The notes under the pieces: model-generated
Told to the model about the DNA's origin: nothing
The model's database searches: none
The model's input: the letters and a program-made list of their open reading frames with translations, nothing else
Shown here: positions 21,545 through 33,498 of the stretch, piece by piece
Position numbering within the stretch: position 1 is the first letter of the stretch
Layout of the letters: each line of letters opens with the position of its first letter
Origin: Nelumbo lutea
Lineage: Eukaryota > Streptophyta > Magnoliopsida > Proteales > Nelumbonaceae
Assembly: GCA_022828595.1 (NCBI GenBank)
Contig: JAKGHH010000008.1
Location: 27,706,378-27,770,377 of the forward strand
DNA: 64,000 nucleotides
Direction: 5' to 3'
Made by a program: the position numbers and the translations under genes

Positions 21545-22798
21545 TTATCCATCCACATAATCTGCATCTCTGAATGCAACAAGGCTCTCCACATAAGTAT
21601 TTATATATCGTGATCTTCCGGGGATCTGAACATTTCTAGTCCTTTTGGAGACAGGATCGTACAGAAATACTGATTTCCCATCAATATCATCAAGCACTAT
21701 GACTTCCCCATTGATTCCAAATCCCACAGGCCTAAAAAACTTAGTACCAGAAGCAATGTCTGAGACATTAAAAGATAACTTTTTAATCCAAGAATGCTTC
21801 AACCCATAATCCTTCATTACCCATACATCAACATCCCATGGATAGGAGATACAAAATACAGACAGGCATCCATCAAGAGATGTCAAGCGAAGTTGGCCAC
21901 CGGATTCCTTTGTGGGTTCAGGCAGCTGGACCTCTCTGAACTTCTCATCCTCAAGATCGAATGAAACAAGAACTTCTGGGCTGAGATGATTGTATGGATC
22001 GTCCCTCCGTCTTGCCATCCAGTGAAGAGCTCTGTTGCCTGGTGCCTGACTAAGCTGCAGCCATGTCCCGTCCTCTTTAATTTCATACTCAACTTCTCCA
22101 AGGTGGTGAGTCCTTCCGTGGGCATTCATCTGAAGCTTGTAGACATCTACGACTGTTTTGGTGGACTTGAAACTGCTGTCAAAGAAAGTGTAAATTTGTA
22201 CAATCTTGTAGACATCAGAAGTGGGATTGTAGCCAAACCCCACAAACATCCTTCGATAGCGGAGGTCGAAAGCTCTGAGCGGCACGTCCTGGAAATCTCT
22301 GCTTATGGGGTTCCAGAGATGGATGCGTTTCTCGTGCTGTGATAGCGTCAGACATACTATGCCATTACAGGAACCCAGCACTTGGATCTTTCCGAGCGGT
22401 CTCGGAAATGGTACATGAAGACGTTTGGCCCTGTCGAATGTCTGAAGATCCACTGAGTAGAACGTGGAAGCAGTTGAGATGATGAGACGAGAACGTCTGT
22501 TGGTTTCTGTTGATTGCTTCAGGTTCATTGTGATGAAACGAGGATCACTGAATAGATTGCACCATGATTTACAGACACCCTGGAAACGAATGAGAGATTT
22601 CACAGGCAACCTTGAAAGGATTTCTTCCATGATTTCAGCAGGGAGCCTTGGCTGTGCTGTCCCTGTCCCAGAGTTATGATCTTCTTGTTTTCTCTTCCTC
22701 GTTCCTCTTGTCATAGTTTCTGTAAACCGTGGAGTAGAAGGACAAACAAGGAATCGAGGAGGCTTATGGAGTCTAGAGCTGAAAATCATTCTGGACAT
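21545..22798 (-). CDS. F-box protein with F-box-associated (FBA) domain, copy 1
   Basis: A single exon of 417 codons. The F-box is at residues about 52-92 (LPAEIMEEILSRLPVKSLIR, then CKSWCNLFSDPRF). An FBA-type beta-propeller-like region follows from about 135 to 395, with CNGIVCLT, WNPISRDF, FGYNPTSDVYKIV, LHWMARR and VWVMKDYG. In plants this architecture is the substrate receptor of SCF ubiquitin ligases: the F-box binds SKP1/ASK and the FBA region selects targets. The particular target cannot be told. An in-frame ATG at residue 29 (position 22714) lies before a KRKQ basic stretch and may be the true start, leaving a 389-residue protein closer to the family norm. The frame is intact. It is paralogous to the genes at 38013 and 56490. 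Confidence 0.9.
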   Translation of the reverse strand: MSRMIFSSRLHKPPRFLVCPSTPRFTETMTRGTRKRKQEDHNSGTGTAQPRLPAEIMEEILSRLPVKSLIRFQGVCKSWCNLFSDPRFITMNLKQSTETNRRSRLIISTASTFYSVDLQTFDRAKRLHVPFPRPLGKIQVLGSCNGIVCLTLSQHEKRIHLWNPISRDFQDVPLRAFDLRYRRMFVGFGYNPTSDVYKIVQIYTFFDSSFKSTKTVVDVYKLQMNAHGRTHHLGEVEYEIKEDGTWLQLSQAPGNRALHWMARRRDDPYNHLSPEVLVSFDLEDEKFREVQLPEPTKESGGQLRLTSLDGCLSVFCISYPWDVDVWVMKDYGLKHSWIKKLSFNVSDIASGTKFFRPVGFGINGEVIVLDDIDGKSVFLYDPVSKRTRNVQIPGRSRYINTYVESLVAFRDADYVDG

Positions 22799-24110
22799 GG
22801 AGAGATGAGAGGCATTACTAAACGCTCAGGTTTTCGAGGAGTTCAGGAGATTGGAGGAAGGAAGAAGCCGAGAGAAGTGCATGTGTTGAAATGGTTCCTA
22901 CGCGTGGAAGTGCGGCCACTGATCTACCGTCGCGTGTTCAAATGAAGGCATTGATCTTGACTTCACAGACTCGTATAGCCTTCTCAGGCCTTAGCTGTTG
23001 AAAGCCATCAACCATGATTGACAAGGACTGGTTGGAGGGAAAAAGAAGATTAAAAAATCAAAAAAGGGAAACCCAACTAAGAGATTGATGAGATTCATCC
23101 AATATTGCTGAGGAGCAGCTCTTGATTGTAGTTATTGAATGGATTTTTCATTTTTAGGCTATTTTTATGAAATGAGTGTAATGGGCTAGGTTGCAGCATG
23201 AGTTGCATGCTGCCTTGAAAATACAAATCTCTTTAATATCCCATACATATGTAGCTGAATTCAATTTTCTTTTATGAATGAAAATATACCTGAATTCAAA
23301 TTTGATCCATTAATGTTCGTATCTTATCCGTGGGATTTAGATCGAATTTGGATATTTTATATTTTGAATTAATTAAGTAAAATATTATCCTTCAACCCAA
23401 TTTTATATTGAATGGATCAATTTACCCCCTTAATAAAATCTGGTTTAATTGAACCTCATCATTCCGGTGTTCTGTGCACTGGCTGGGTGCAGAAAATGAA
23501 TGTAAACAGAACTTGTGTTGTGTAGTTCAAAACTCAATCCTACTCCTTTAGTACTTTTTTTTACTTCTTTACTACTTGGATTCCTTGAAACTTCTTGTTA
23601 GTAAATTGAAGCCTATTCACCAAATGCCATTCTTGTTGTGATATGGAAGTTACAGCTTCTTATTTATTTTAGCCTATTTTAGGTAGATTTTTCAACAGCT
23701 CAATAGATAGGAAGATGCACGCACTGAGCTCTTGGGTCTTGTGTTTAAAGACCACGACTGTTTGGGTTTTTTCAGTCTTTCTACACGCTCATCTTCGAGT
23801 CTTTTGATCTACACATTACCAAATAAGAAAAACCATTTTTTTGATCTTCTGAACTTCCCGCATACCAAAAGACACGCCAGAAAAATGTACCAAACACCAC
23901 CTTATTGTTTGCGAAGTAAGATTCCTGTTACCGTGAGTAGTGAGACTTTTAATCTAACTAAAGGACCTTAAGACTCTTTTTGTCAAAAAACAAATAAATA
24001 ATAAGAAGCTTTCACTTGCATATATTTTGTTAAGCAATTATCTTTTAGGCAGGAGCCCCAATGGGTTGTTAAAACTCGTAAGGATATTGGTTGGTGAACT
24101 AATGGGACAA
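22799..24110. other. Promoter side of F-box gene 1 and intergenic; no gene seen
   Basis: The first about 150 bp are probably the 5' UTR and promoter of the minus-strand F-box gene. The remainder is AT-rich with no recognised coding or repeat structure. Confidence 0.4.
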
Positions 24111-24128
24111 AATCTCTAGAAAGTATAT

Positions 24129-26165
24129 TTGCAGGAGAATAACCTCAGTGACAATGAAAAGGAGGGCCTCAAGGAGGAAGCAAATGACGACTTTGAAGAA
24201 AATATGGGAGAAGAAGAAGGCATGGAGATTGAGTGGGAAAAACAACAAGCAAGGGCGGAGACCCAGGGGAGCCATGGCCCCCCATGGTCTAGAAATCTGC
24301 ACACTAAATACATTTTTTTATGTAAGTTTCCTCCCTTCCCTCACTCCCCCCCCCCCTAAAAAACTCCTGGCTCTGCCCCCGACAACAAGATCACCAAGAC
24401 ATAAACGTGACCTCCATTGATTATGACTAACCCAAGACCTCCCCTAATGGATATGAGGGTGATGAAAGGGAAGATGCCAATACAACTTGAATAGGAGCAA
24501 GCAAAACGAAAGTACTAGCTAGCCTAGAATGTAAGAGGGGCCAAGAGGAAAGCCCTTGGAAGACATGTTAAAGGCCTTTCTAAGTCTCTTGGAATTAATA
24601 TTTGCTTTTTGATGGAAACTAGGGTAGGGCCTTCTAGTGCAAAAGAAAAAAAAATCCAATCTTTTGGTTTTGACTAGTCCTTTGTTATAGACTCAGTGTG
24701 GGTTTCTCTAGGGTTTGTGGATCATATAGAACAAGTGTTGGAGGGAGATTCAAAATTTCAAGAATCTCTCCTCTCTCCCTTGTACTTTTGAGCTTTGTCT
24801 TTTCCTCTTTCTTCTCTTGAATGCGTGGAAAGACTCCATGTCCCACATTGTTTGGGAAAAGAGTAGAGGTGAAGTATATTTATAGTTTTTGCTCTCTGTA
24901 TGGGTAAGGACTCATAGGAGGAAAGCATTATAAATATTCTCATGCATGTGAGGGGGTTGGGGGTGCTTATCACAGGTGTGCGCCGAGCCGGGCGGGGTGG
25001 GTGGGGGTGCGTGTGCGTGCACTACACCCGATGTTTTTGCTTTTGACCATATTAAACATTTGACTTTTAAATTTCAAATTTATTTTTTAAAAATGTTTTT
25101 CCTATCCATTTGTGTCTCTTCCTCTTTGTGTCTCTAGGACACTTCTATGTCCATTCGGGTGACTAAGAACACTCTATAAAATGAGTGTTGATCAACCCAG
25201 TTTCTCACACCAACATTCGATAGTCTTCTCTTCTATGTCTTCTTTGTCAATCTGAGCATCATTCTCTATGATTTGCGGAGGTCCGGTAAGCGAGTGCACA
25301 CCTACCAGTGACATATGGGCTATTTTATCTTGGCCACCAATTTACAATCACCCGGCTACACCGTAGAGGGAAATGTGGTTTTAAGGAGAGTGACCAAGTC
25401 AACTCAGCCCTCTTCTCTACAAGTTCTCAGTTTCGCAGTTCTGCAACACTACACTCTTGCAAGTTCTCGTTTTATAAAGCAATTATTCATATATTACATT
25501 CTGCATTCTTTATTATTTTACAATAACAAAACTTTTTGTGATCTGAATGTTATATTGCAAATGATCATTTGGCAGACGTTATGGTTTTAGATGAAGAAAA
25601 GGGATGGCAATATAACAAAATGTGATTAAGTGCTTGAACGCATTATTCACTTGAAAAGACAATCCAGACATTCTTCCATTGGGGGAAAATGATGAGAGAA
25701 CTAAACAATACTTTCATTGCTCTCATTCCAAAATGTGAGAACCAAGAGACGATTGACCAATTTTGGCCTATCAACTTGTGCAATATGGTACATAAAAGCA
25801 ACTATTAAAATTTTGGTCAACAAGGTCAAAAACAATCCTTAATAGCATCATTTCTTATTTTCAAAATGCATTTGTTCTAACAAGGCAAATTATGGACAAT
25901 ATTCTAATAGCTCGTTAATTACTCAATTCAATGAAAAAATAACAAAAAGACATGAGTCTTTACTTATAAAATAGATATGGAAATTAGAAATTGGAAACAA
26001 TCTTTCCTTTTCCTTCAAACCAAACATAACCTAAGTTGATGTGTACAAACTCTGATCCAAGATAAAATCTAGGGAGTTTTACATCCAAGGTAGTCCTGTA
26101 ATACCGATCATCCAATTTGCAGACGATTGTTTGGCTTTGCAAAGGCATCAATTGATAATGCTCTA
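24129..26165 (+). mobile_element. LINE (L1-type) remnant: endonuclease start and RT fragment
   Basis: At 24525 the frame reads (W-to-stop)NVRGAKRKALGRHVK and then INICFLMETRVG, the start of an apurinic-type endonuclease of plant L1 ORF2. From 25690 to 25980 the frame shows ALIPKCE, FWPINLCNM, KILVNKVK and QNAFVLTRQIMDNI-like RT motifs. Near 26122 the catalytic box FADDC is present. Most of the endonuclease-RT connection is deleted and a separate element sits at 24736-25590. The acidic frame at 24129-24359 may be remains of ORF1. Stops and shifts make it inactive. Confidence 0.75.
24736..25590 (+). mobile_element. Candidate LTR inserted in the LINE
   Basis: It starts TGTTGGAGGGAG and interrupts the LINE endonuclease frame. 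It holds a TATA box (CTATAAAATGAGTG near 25173) about 440 bp in, as expected for U3/R. The right end is uncertain: the inverted match CCAACA lies at 25210-25215 but too close to the TATA box, and no target duplication was found for either choice. Confidence 0.4.
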
Positions 26166-26172
26166 AAAATTA

Positions 26173-26602
26173 GGGCTCAGTTTGGAAGAAGTATAAATGC
26201 AAATATGTACAGTGTAAATGCATACAAAATAATTCAAAATATAAGATTTTGCACTCTACATATTTGTATTTGCGGTGTAAAATGTCACTATTAGTTCGGT
26301 TTTTATCGATGTTTGTTTGTAGTGTAAAACATCATTGGTGTAAAATGTCACTGCCGGTTCGATTTTGTCAACATTTGGATGGAGTAGAGTTTTACATCAT
26401 AAATCAATGTAAAACGTCACTTATAGTGAGGTTTTACATGGATTGTCAATGTAAAAACTACATCAATAAAATTGTTGTAATATTACATTAATAATCACAT
26501 TTTTCGATGCTCAACAGTTCAATGATTTCAAACGGTTCAGTTTGAAACTCCATCAATGGATTTTTACATCAATGAGGTTTTACACCGCAAACAAACACAG
26601 AC
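26173..26602. mobile_element. MITE (430 bp) with repeated TGTAAAATG motifs
   Basis: Left end GGGCTCAGTTTGG, right end CCGCAAACAAACACAGAC, flanked by TTA and TAA. Internally the words GTGTAAAATGTCACT, TGTAAAACGTCACT and similar occur about five times. Confidence 0.55.
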
Positions 26603-27120
26603 TAAGTAACTCAAAGGTCAAGTGAAACAATGGCCTTTGTAACCAAGAGTTATTGGGTTCAAATCCTCACATCTCCAAAAATATTTTGTGATTTATTTTA
26701 AGGCAAGATCAATTCCAAGGCAAGTTCCACCAAGGCTAAGTAAGGTTGGTTCATTAGATCGATTCAGGTAAGGTAAACCCTTAGACCCTAGAACCGGCCT
26801 AGGTGGGGGTCAGTTCCAAGAATTTTGGAACCAGACCCTACCCTATAAGGTAGAATTGGTTTAAGTCCGATTCGAAATTGGTTCCATTCAGTTTTCCAGG
26901 TATAACCTACCCATTTGTTTACCCCTAATTTTTTGTATGTTATTTGTTTGATTCCCATGTATTAACAAAAAAAAAAAAATCTTTTATTAGAATTTGAATT
27001 GGCCCCAACTGAACCCACGAGAGCCTCTAGGGCCCAACCCATAAGTTCTAAGTAATTATTTGAGAAATAAAATATTTGTATCTCAACTTCACTCGGTCGA
27101 CCTAGGCCCAACTACCTTCT
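26603..27120. other. No gene recognised
   Basis: Contains GGTTGGTTC/GGAACC-type degenerate repeats (26700-26900), probably old hAT-like material. Confidence 0.35.
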
Positions 27121-28319
27121 TTCCAATTCATAGTTTTCAAAACCAGACTGGACAATCCGATCAAAAAAACTGGTAACTAGTCAGCCATTCGGGTCCGGTT
27201 TTACTAGAAATCGGAAAATTGAAAAAAACATTGAAAAGTCAAAAAGTCGCTGACCCGGGCGGTCGAACCACTAAACCGTTCAATCCATGCAGCGATTCGC
27301 AGGTTAAGATTTTTATTTTTAATGTTTTAAATGAAAAAAAATAAAATACCCATTATATCCCAACTAGTTCGAATCCTTATTTGATTTTCCCTTTAGCTTT
27401 AGGGTTATTTCCCATTTTCCCGAGTTCCCTCCTCACTCCTCTCAACCCTCACACCCTACTGAGCAATCACCTGCAGCAGCCATCACCTCCAGCATTCGAC
27501 GGGGATCGGCAAGCTTGCATCACCAAAAAGTAACCCTCACCCCAACACTTGCATCGGCATCCAACGGCGAGAAGATCCGAAACTTGCAGCGGCGGACGGC
27601 GAGCTTGTAGTGGCGGACGGTGATCTTGCAGCAGCACTCAGCAGTTAGCACTTACAGGCTTACAATGGTAACTTGCCTGTGACCAAGCCCGACTGCCCAA
27701 GCCCACCGGCAACGAATCCACCATTACCGACACTCGATAGTGAAACCCTGAAGGTATAATTTTTTTTTTTTGTGATTTAATCGATTTTTTGAATTTTTTT
27801 TATTCATTTGGTTCATCAGCCCCTGTTTGTTCTTCATTTGGTTCATCATTTTGCTTTGGACCTACTAAGCAGAGGCTTTTAGTGAATAATTTATAATTTA
27901 TAATTAGGAGCAACAGACGATAAGTTGATAGATTTACTAGTAGAAAATTGTTGCTTGTATTTTTGTATCAGTTTCTTGTTGATTATATGCCTTGTTGAAC
28001 CCTCAAACTTCATTTGATGATTAGATGCTTAGTTCTTTGTTTAATTAATCTGGCTTAATTTGTTTTTAATTTTCATATGATGATCAGATGTTGAAAGTTT
28101 TGCTTAAATTTTTGCAAGCAATTTACTCTCATTTCTAATGAAGTGATTTTACATTTTGGTTAATTATTTGCTTAAGTATTTTCTTAATTATTTTTTGTTT
28201 ATATGGAGTGATTTTACATTTTGGTTGGTTCTTTTAGTCAATGCAAGGTTTTAAATTTTATATTTTGTGTTTGTATGAAGGGATTTATTTTAGAGTTGGG
28301 TTTCTTTGATTGAACTAAG

Positions 28320-30893
28320 ATGATGGAATCTCAAAGTCCAAATGCTAATACATCTGATCCAGCTCCATCACAAGAGTTCGTTTCATCAAATGTTAGGGGA
28401 AAAACTTATTCTTCTTGGGAGCATGTTTCCCTTAAAGTTGACCCTCTTAATGGATCAAAGTAAATGACATGTCTTTATTGTCAAAAGACTTTTAAAGGGG
28501 GAGGGATTAATAGGATGAAACAACATCTTGTCCAAAGGAAATGTGAGATTGCAATTTGTGGTAAAGTACCCCATGATATAAGGTTCAAAATGGAGTAATC
28601 GTTGAATGAAATCAATGACAAAAAAAGAAGTGAAAAGCAACCAATGAATTTTGTTGGCACTAGAGCACAATGTGGAAGGAATGATAATGATGATGATATT
28701 GAGATTAGAGAAATAAATCCACCTAGTACACATGATACCTATCAAGGGAAAAAACCAACTACATCATCGAGAAAGGGGAAAGCATCTTCAAAGCTAATAA
28801 CTAGCCATTTTGCTCCACGGACCACTCCAGGTGCACAACCTGGAATTAAGAATGTACTGGCATCTAAGGGAGCAATTAATCATGTGGACCATGCTGTTAT
28901 GAAGTGGTTGTGTGATGCTTGTATTCTCTTGAATGCTTTGCATTCAAGATATTTTCAGCCTATGTTGGATGCCCTTGCTACTATTGGTCCAGGGTACAAA
29001 ACTCCTTCATATCATAACTGTAGGACCAATTTGTTGAAGGATTTAGTTCAAGAGGTGCAAATGTCAATTGATAAACTCCGTAAGGATTGGGCTACATATG
29101 GTTGCACTATAATGGTTGATGATTGGACAGATACACGCAGACGAACATTGATTAATTTTTTAGTGTATTGTCCTACAGGAACTGCATTTGTGAAGTCTGT
29201 AGATGCTTCTAAAACAATCAAGAGTGCATAGAATTTATTACTTTTGTTTAAGGAAGTTATTGATTGGGTAAAAGCAAAAAATGTTATTTAGGTGGTCACT
29301 GACAATGCTACAAATTATGTATCTGCAGGAAGATTGTTGGAAGCAGAATTTCCATGGATATATTGGTCACCTTGTGTAGCACATTGTCTAAACCTGATGT
29401 TAAAGGAAATTAGGGAAATGGATTAGGTTGCAAATGTGGTTTAGCGTGCATCTAGAATTACCAAATTTGTCTACAATCATATTTTTATACTCTCAATGCT
29501 AAGGAAGAGACCTGGTTGGACTGAGATAGTACGTCTTAGAGCCACTCGTTTTGCAATTAATTTCATTGCATTTGATAGCATTTTGAAGCACATGCATGAT
29601 TTGCAAAATTTGGTGACAAATCGGAGCTTTATTGATTCTAGGTATGCAAAATATACAAAGGGGAAGGAAGTAATACAAATAGTTTTGGATTCTGAATTTT
29701 GGGCACAATGCAAAATGATTGTGGGTTTTACATCACCTCTTGTTAGTGCATTGAGATTTGCAGATTTTGAGTTTAGGTCTACAATGGGGTGTATGTATCA
29801 TGCAATGTTGAAGGAAAAAGAATCACTGGAAAAGTTTTTTAATTATAAGAAAGTTGAATGGGTCAAAGGCTTCATCTTGTAGGGTATTATTTTAACCCGA
29901 CCTTCCAATATATCCGAAATTAAAAGTTAAATCCCCGACCGTTATGTCTGCAGTTTTTTATGTCATTGAAAAGCTTACAATCAAATCAGATGATGTGGAA
30001 ATAAAGTTGAACAAAGAGCTTACTCTTTTTGAAAATTGTCTTAGTAATTTTGGAAGACCTTTGTTAATGAAGACATTTAAGTCAACGCCTCCAAGTAATA
30101 AATATTTGTTTCTTATAACATGTTTATTATTTCAATTTTCAATTTTATTTTATAAACTAAATTAACTCTATTTCATTGTATATAGGTGAATGGTGGTCAA
30201 GATTTGGTTGTGACACTCCAAATTTGAAAATGATTGTTGTACAGATCCTTAGCCAAACGTGTAGCTCATCTGGATGTGAACGCAATTGGAGTGTTTATGA
30301 ACGTATACACACGAAGTGAATAGGTTAAAGCACCAGAGGCTCAATGACCTAGTATATGTTCATTACAACATGCATGTGATAATGGATGGGTAAGTGTTTT
30401 AACTTTTATGTTTCATTATTGCTTTTTTTAATGCTTGCATTGCACCTAATGTATCATTTATTGATTTGTAGGAGAAAAACTGAAAGTCTTGACCCAATTG
30501 GGCATGAACATGTTGATGTTGTGGAAGATTGGATAGTGCACGATGATGAGGATCCTCCATTATTTGATGGTAATGAAAATGATGATATGTTTAAAGCTGA
30601 TGAGACAACATTTCCAATAATGGAATCACCATCAAGAAAAATAGCTAGGATTGATGGTAACTATCATTGATATTATTTCAAATGACATTTCCATACTTGA
30701 TTATTTTAGCTATTTTTTTAGTTTTAATTTTCAATTTTCATTCTTTAGATGATGATGAATTTTTCATTGAGAAATGGGAAATCATGGAGGAAAATGCAGC
30801 CAATACCCAAGTTGGAGATGCAGATGAAACACAACCTCCCGAAGATGAAGATGAAAATGATGGTGAAATACCACCTGGCTTTGGTTGGTAGTT
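28320..30893 (+). pseudogene. hAT-A transposase pseudogene
   Basis: The frame from ATG 28320 stays open in phase to 29880 except for seven nonsense codons (28461, 28596, 29229, 29289, 29424, 29442, 29880), all TAA or TAG. A BED-type zinc finger lies at 28425-28550 (SSWEHV, CLYCQK, MKQHL). The central DUF659/RNase-H-like part shows TIMVDDWTDTRRRTLINFLV, VVTDNATNYV and WSPCVAHCLNLMLKEI, so the catalytic Asp positions are recognisable. After 29880 the frame shifts. The C-terminal hAT dimerisation segment (SSSGCERNWSVYERIHTK, LNDLVYVHYN) lies at 30266-30370. Acidic exons follow, separated by GT-AG introns (acceptors near 30183, 30470, 30748). Confidence 0.88.
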
Positions 30894-31320
30894 GGTACCA
30901 TTAAGAAGTGGGGCCAACATATCTGGAGAATTTGGATGATTAGATTAGTGAATTAGACTCTATGTTGAACTTGAAGTTTTGATTTGTGTTTAATACTTGG
31001 TGAACTTGGTTTTTGATCTTTTTGTTACTTGTGTTTATGATATTTTTATTTTTGAGTATCTAAGTATTATGTTTGATGAATTAAGAATGCACGATGTTAT
31101 AGCAATATGAATAGAATCTTTTGCAAAATTTCTTTTCTTGTCTTCTTAGTGTTTTTTGAACAAGAAATCCAGAGGAAACTCTAAAAGACTTGACCATCTA
31201 AAGAGGTCCCTTTCCATAAGGTGAAAGAAAGTACTCCTTTTATAATTTGCATTGCTTATGGCCTGGTATAAGTTTTTCTTACATTTTTCTTCATATATTT
31301 GGAATACAAGTTAAAAGGGT

Positions 31321-32562
31321 TTGTCAGAAACTCAAAGAAAGTAGAAACTGAAAGCTTGAGATAGCTAATGGTAAGGTGTATTGAGCTGTTATAATGGGTA
31401 AATGAATGATTTTGTTTCTCAATTATAAGTGGTAACTTTTTTCTATTAGGACCTTGGGTTTTTGGTTATTAGACTACATATCTTTTGACATGGATCCTTC
31501 AGGTAGGCCAAAGGGTCTAAGTACTACAGTTGGGATTTTTTCTATATTTTTGGAAAATTTTCTATATTTTTTGGAAATTTTTCTGTATTTTTTTGGAATT
31601 TTTTTCTGTATTTTTTTGTATTTTCTGTATTTTATTATTTTTATATTTAGATATTTTTGTTTTTTTCATGTATTGTTCTTTTTCCTGTGTATTTTTTGTA
31701 TTTTATTTAAATTTTTATGATATTTTTATTATATTTGTCAGAAACTCAAAGAAAGTAGAAACTGAAAGCTTGAGATAGCTAATGGTAAGGTGTATTGAGC
31801 TGTTATAATGGGTAAATGAATGATTTTGTTTCTCAATTATAAGTGGTAACTTTTTTCTATTAGGACCTTGGGTTTTTGGTTATTAGACTACATATCTTTT
31901 GACATGGATCCTTCAGGTAGGCCAAAGGGTCTAAGTACTACAGTTGGGATTTTTTCTATATTTTTGGAAAATTTTCTATATTTTTTGGAAATTTTTCTGT
32001 ATTTTTTTGGAATTTTTTTCTGTATTTTTTTGTATTTTCTGTATTTTATTATTTTTATATTTAGATATTTTTATTTTTTTCATGTATTATTCTTTTTCCT
32101 GTGTATTTTTTGTATTTTATTTAAATTTTTATGATATTTTTATTTATTTGTCAGAAACTCAAAGAAAGTAGAAACTGAAAGCTTGAGATAGCTAATGGTA
32201 AGGTGTATTGAGCTGTTATAATGGGTAAATGAATGATTTTGTTTCTCAATTATAAGTGGTAACTTTTTTCTATTAGGACCTTGGGTTTTTGGTTATTAGA
32301 CTACATATCTTTTGACATGGATCCTTCAGGTAGGCCAAAGGGTCTAAGTACTACAGTTGGGATTTTTTCTATATTTTTGGAAAATTTTCTATATTTTTTG
32401 GAAATTTTTCTGTATTTTTTTGGAATTTTTTTCTGTATTTTTTTGTATTTTCTGTATTTTATTATTTTTATATTTAGATATTTTTGTTTTTTTCATGTAT
32501 TGTTCTTTTTCCTGTATTTTTTTATTTTTGGTATTTTATGTAAATTTCTATGGTATTTTTAT
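31321..32562. repeat. Three near-identical 413-414 bp tandem units inside hAT-A
   Basis: Units start with TTGTCAGAAACTC at 31321, 31735 and 32148. Copies 1 and 2 differ at only a few bases over 410 bp; copy 3 diverges in its last about 60 bp. Each carries the same T-rich tract (GTATTTTTTTGG-type), whose translations look like Phe/Ile-rich membrane proteins but are low-complexity artefacts. Confidence 0.95.
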
Positions 32563-32917
32563 TATATATAAGTATTTTTTATTTTTTATTTTTATGACGT
32601 CACGAGTCGAACCGTTCGACCCTGACGGTTGAACCGACGAACCGGAAAACGGTGCCCTGACCGGTTCGGTTCTAAAGACCATGTTCCAGTTAGGTATCGT
32701 TGAATCAGATGATTAGGTAGGAGACAATTCACTAAATCAATCCTCCATGTTTGCAAATTACAAGCATCTCCGACGGTTCAAGCTGTGGGGTCACTTGATC
32801 GACGGTTGCCAACACACACCGCTTACTCACATGCTGGTTCGCCGAAGAATCAAAAGCAAACGACCCTAACGTCTCTCAGACCTTATCTTCTTCTCCCTCT
32901 CTCTCAGTCACTCAGCC

Positions 32918-33498
32918 ATGGCGTCACTGATCCTGGGAGCTCTTCCCATGGCTTCTCGAGCATTCAATCTCTCGTCCCAAGTCTCGTTTTCTCGGTCCGA
33001 AACCCTCGGCGTGTCCCTCGCTGGTCCTCCCACTTCAATTTCGATGTCTGCAGCTGCTCTTCAAACACTCCCCTTGGGCAAGTCACAGCCATTTCTCAGA
33101 AACCAACCTCTTTCTTTTCTTCTTTAAATATCTCTGTAATTCTCACCTTAAATCCTATGTTTCTTGTTCAGTGTACTGTGGCAGAGGTGACAAGAAGACT
33201 GCGAAAGGCAAAAGGTTCAGGCATTCCTTCGGAAACGTAAGTTCGCTATCTGCTCCATAAGAAGTTGTTCTCCATGAATGTTTTGTTTTCGAAGCTTATG
33301 TTCGGTTTTTCTTGATGAAACTGGTGCTTCTATTACGTTTTTCTTTTCTTTTCTTTTTTTCAGGCGAGGCCGAGGAACAAGAAGAAGGGCAGAGGTCCTC
33401 CTAGGGTTCCGGTTCCTCCGGCACCACCTAAGAAAGATCGTTTTGAAGACAATGAGATTGTTAAGATTGAGATTGACGAGTCTCTATTTTCTAGTTGA
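32918..33498 (+). CDS. PSRP4: Plastid small-subunit ribosomal protein bTHXc (PSRP4/S31 type), three exons
   Basis: CDS = 32918-33077, 33172-33236, 33364-33498 (360 nt, 119 residues). Exon 1 encodes a Ser/Ala-rich, acid-poor chloroplast transit peptide ([24 protein letters not shown]). Exons 2 and 3 give the conserved mature part: [39 protein letters not shown], then an acidic tail ending DESLFSS. This is the Thx-related protein of the 30S head in plastid ribosomes. All junctions keep phase only if intron 1 uses a GC donor (TTGG^GCAAGT) with a TTCAG acceptor; intron 2 is GT-AG (AAAC^GTAAG, TTTTCAG). The hAT-A right end at 32683 forms the distal promoter boundary. Confidence 0.9.

Larger units (their letters stand above)
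27129..32683 (+). mobile_element. hAT-A: full-length but inactive hAT transposon (5555 bp)
   Basis: Imperfect terminal inverted repeats start CATAGTTTTCAAAACC at the left and CATGGTCTTTAGAACC (complement) at the right. They are flanked by an 8-bp target duplication TTCCAATT / TTCCAGTT (27121-27128, 32684-32691; one mismatch). The sequence contains a decayed transposase (28320-30893) and a triplicated 414-bp unit near its 3' end. The terminal about 200 bp at the left carry GGTCCGG, CGAACC and TTTTTATTTTTAAT motifs that recur at 53816, 55370 and 55680. The right end lies 235 bp from the start codon of the plastid ribosomal protein gene at 32918. Confidence 0.9.

Noticed and set aside
24736..25215. 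LTR with ends TGTTGG and CCAACA
   Set aside because: The inverted ends match, but the right end would lie only about 35 bp after the TATA box and the 5-bp flanks differ (ACAAG, TTCGA); a longer LTR with an unresolved end is preferred.
31454..32632. Six Phe/Ile-rich open frames that look like small membrane proteins, repeated three times
   Set aside because: They are translations of T-rich low-complexity DNA in the 414-bp tandem unit of hAT-A; no conserved start context or known family.
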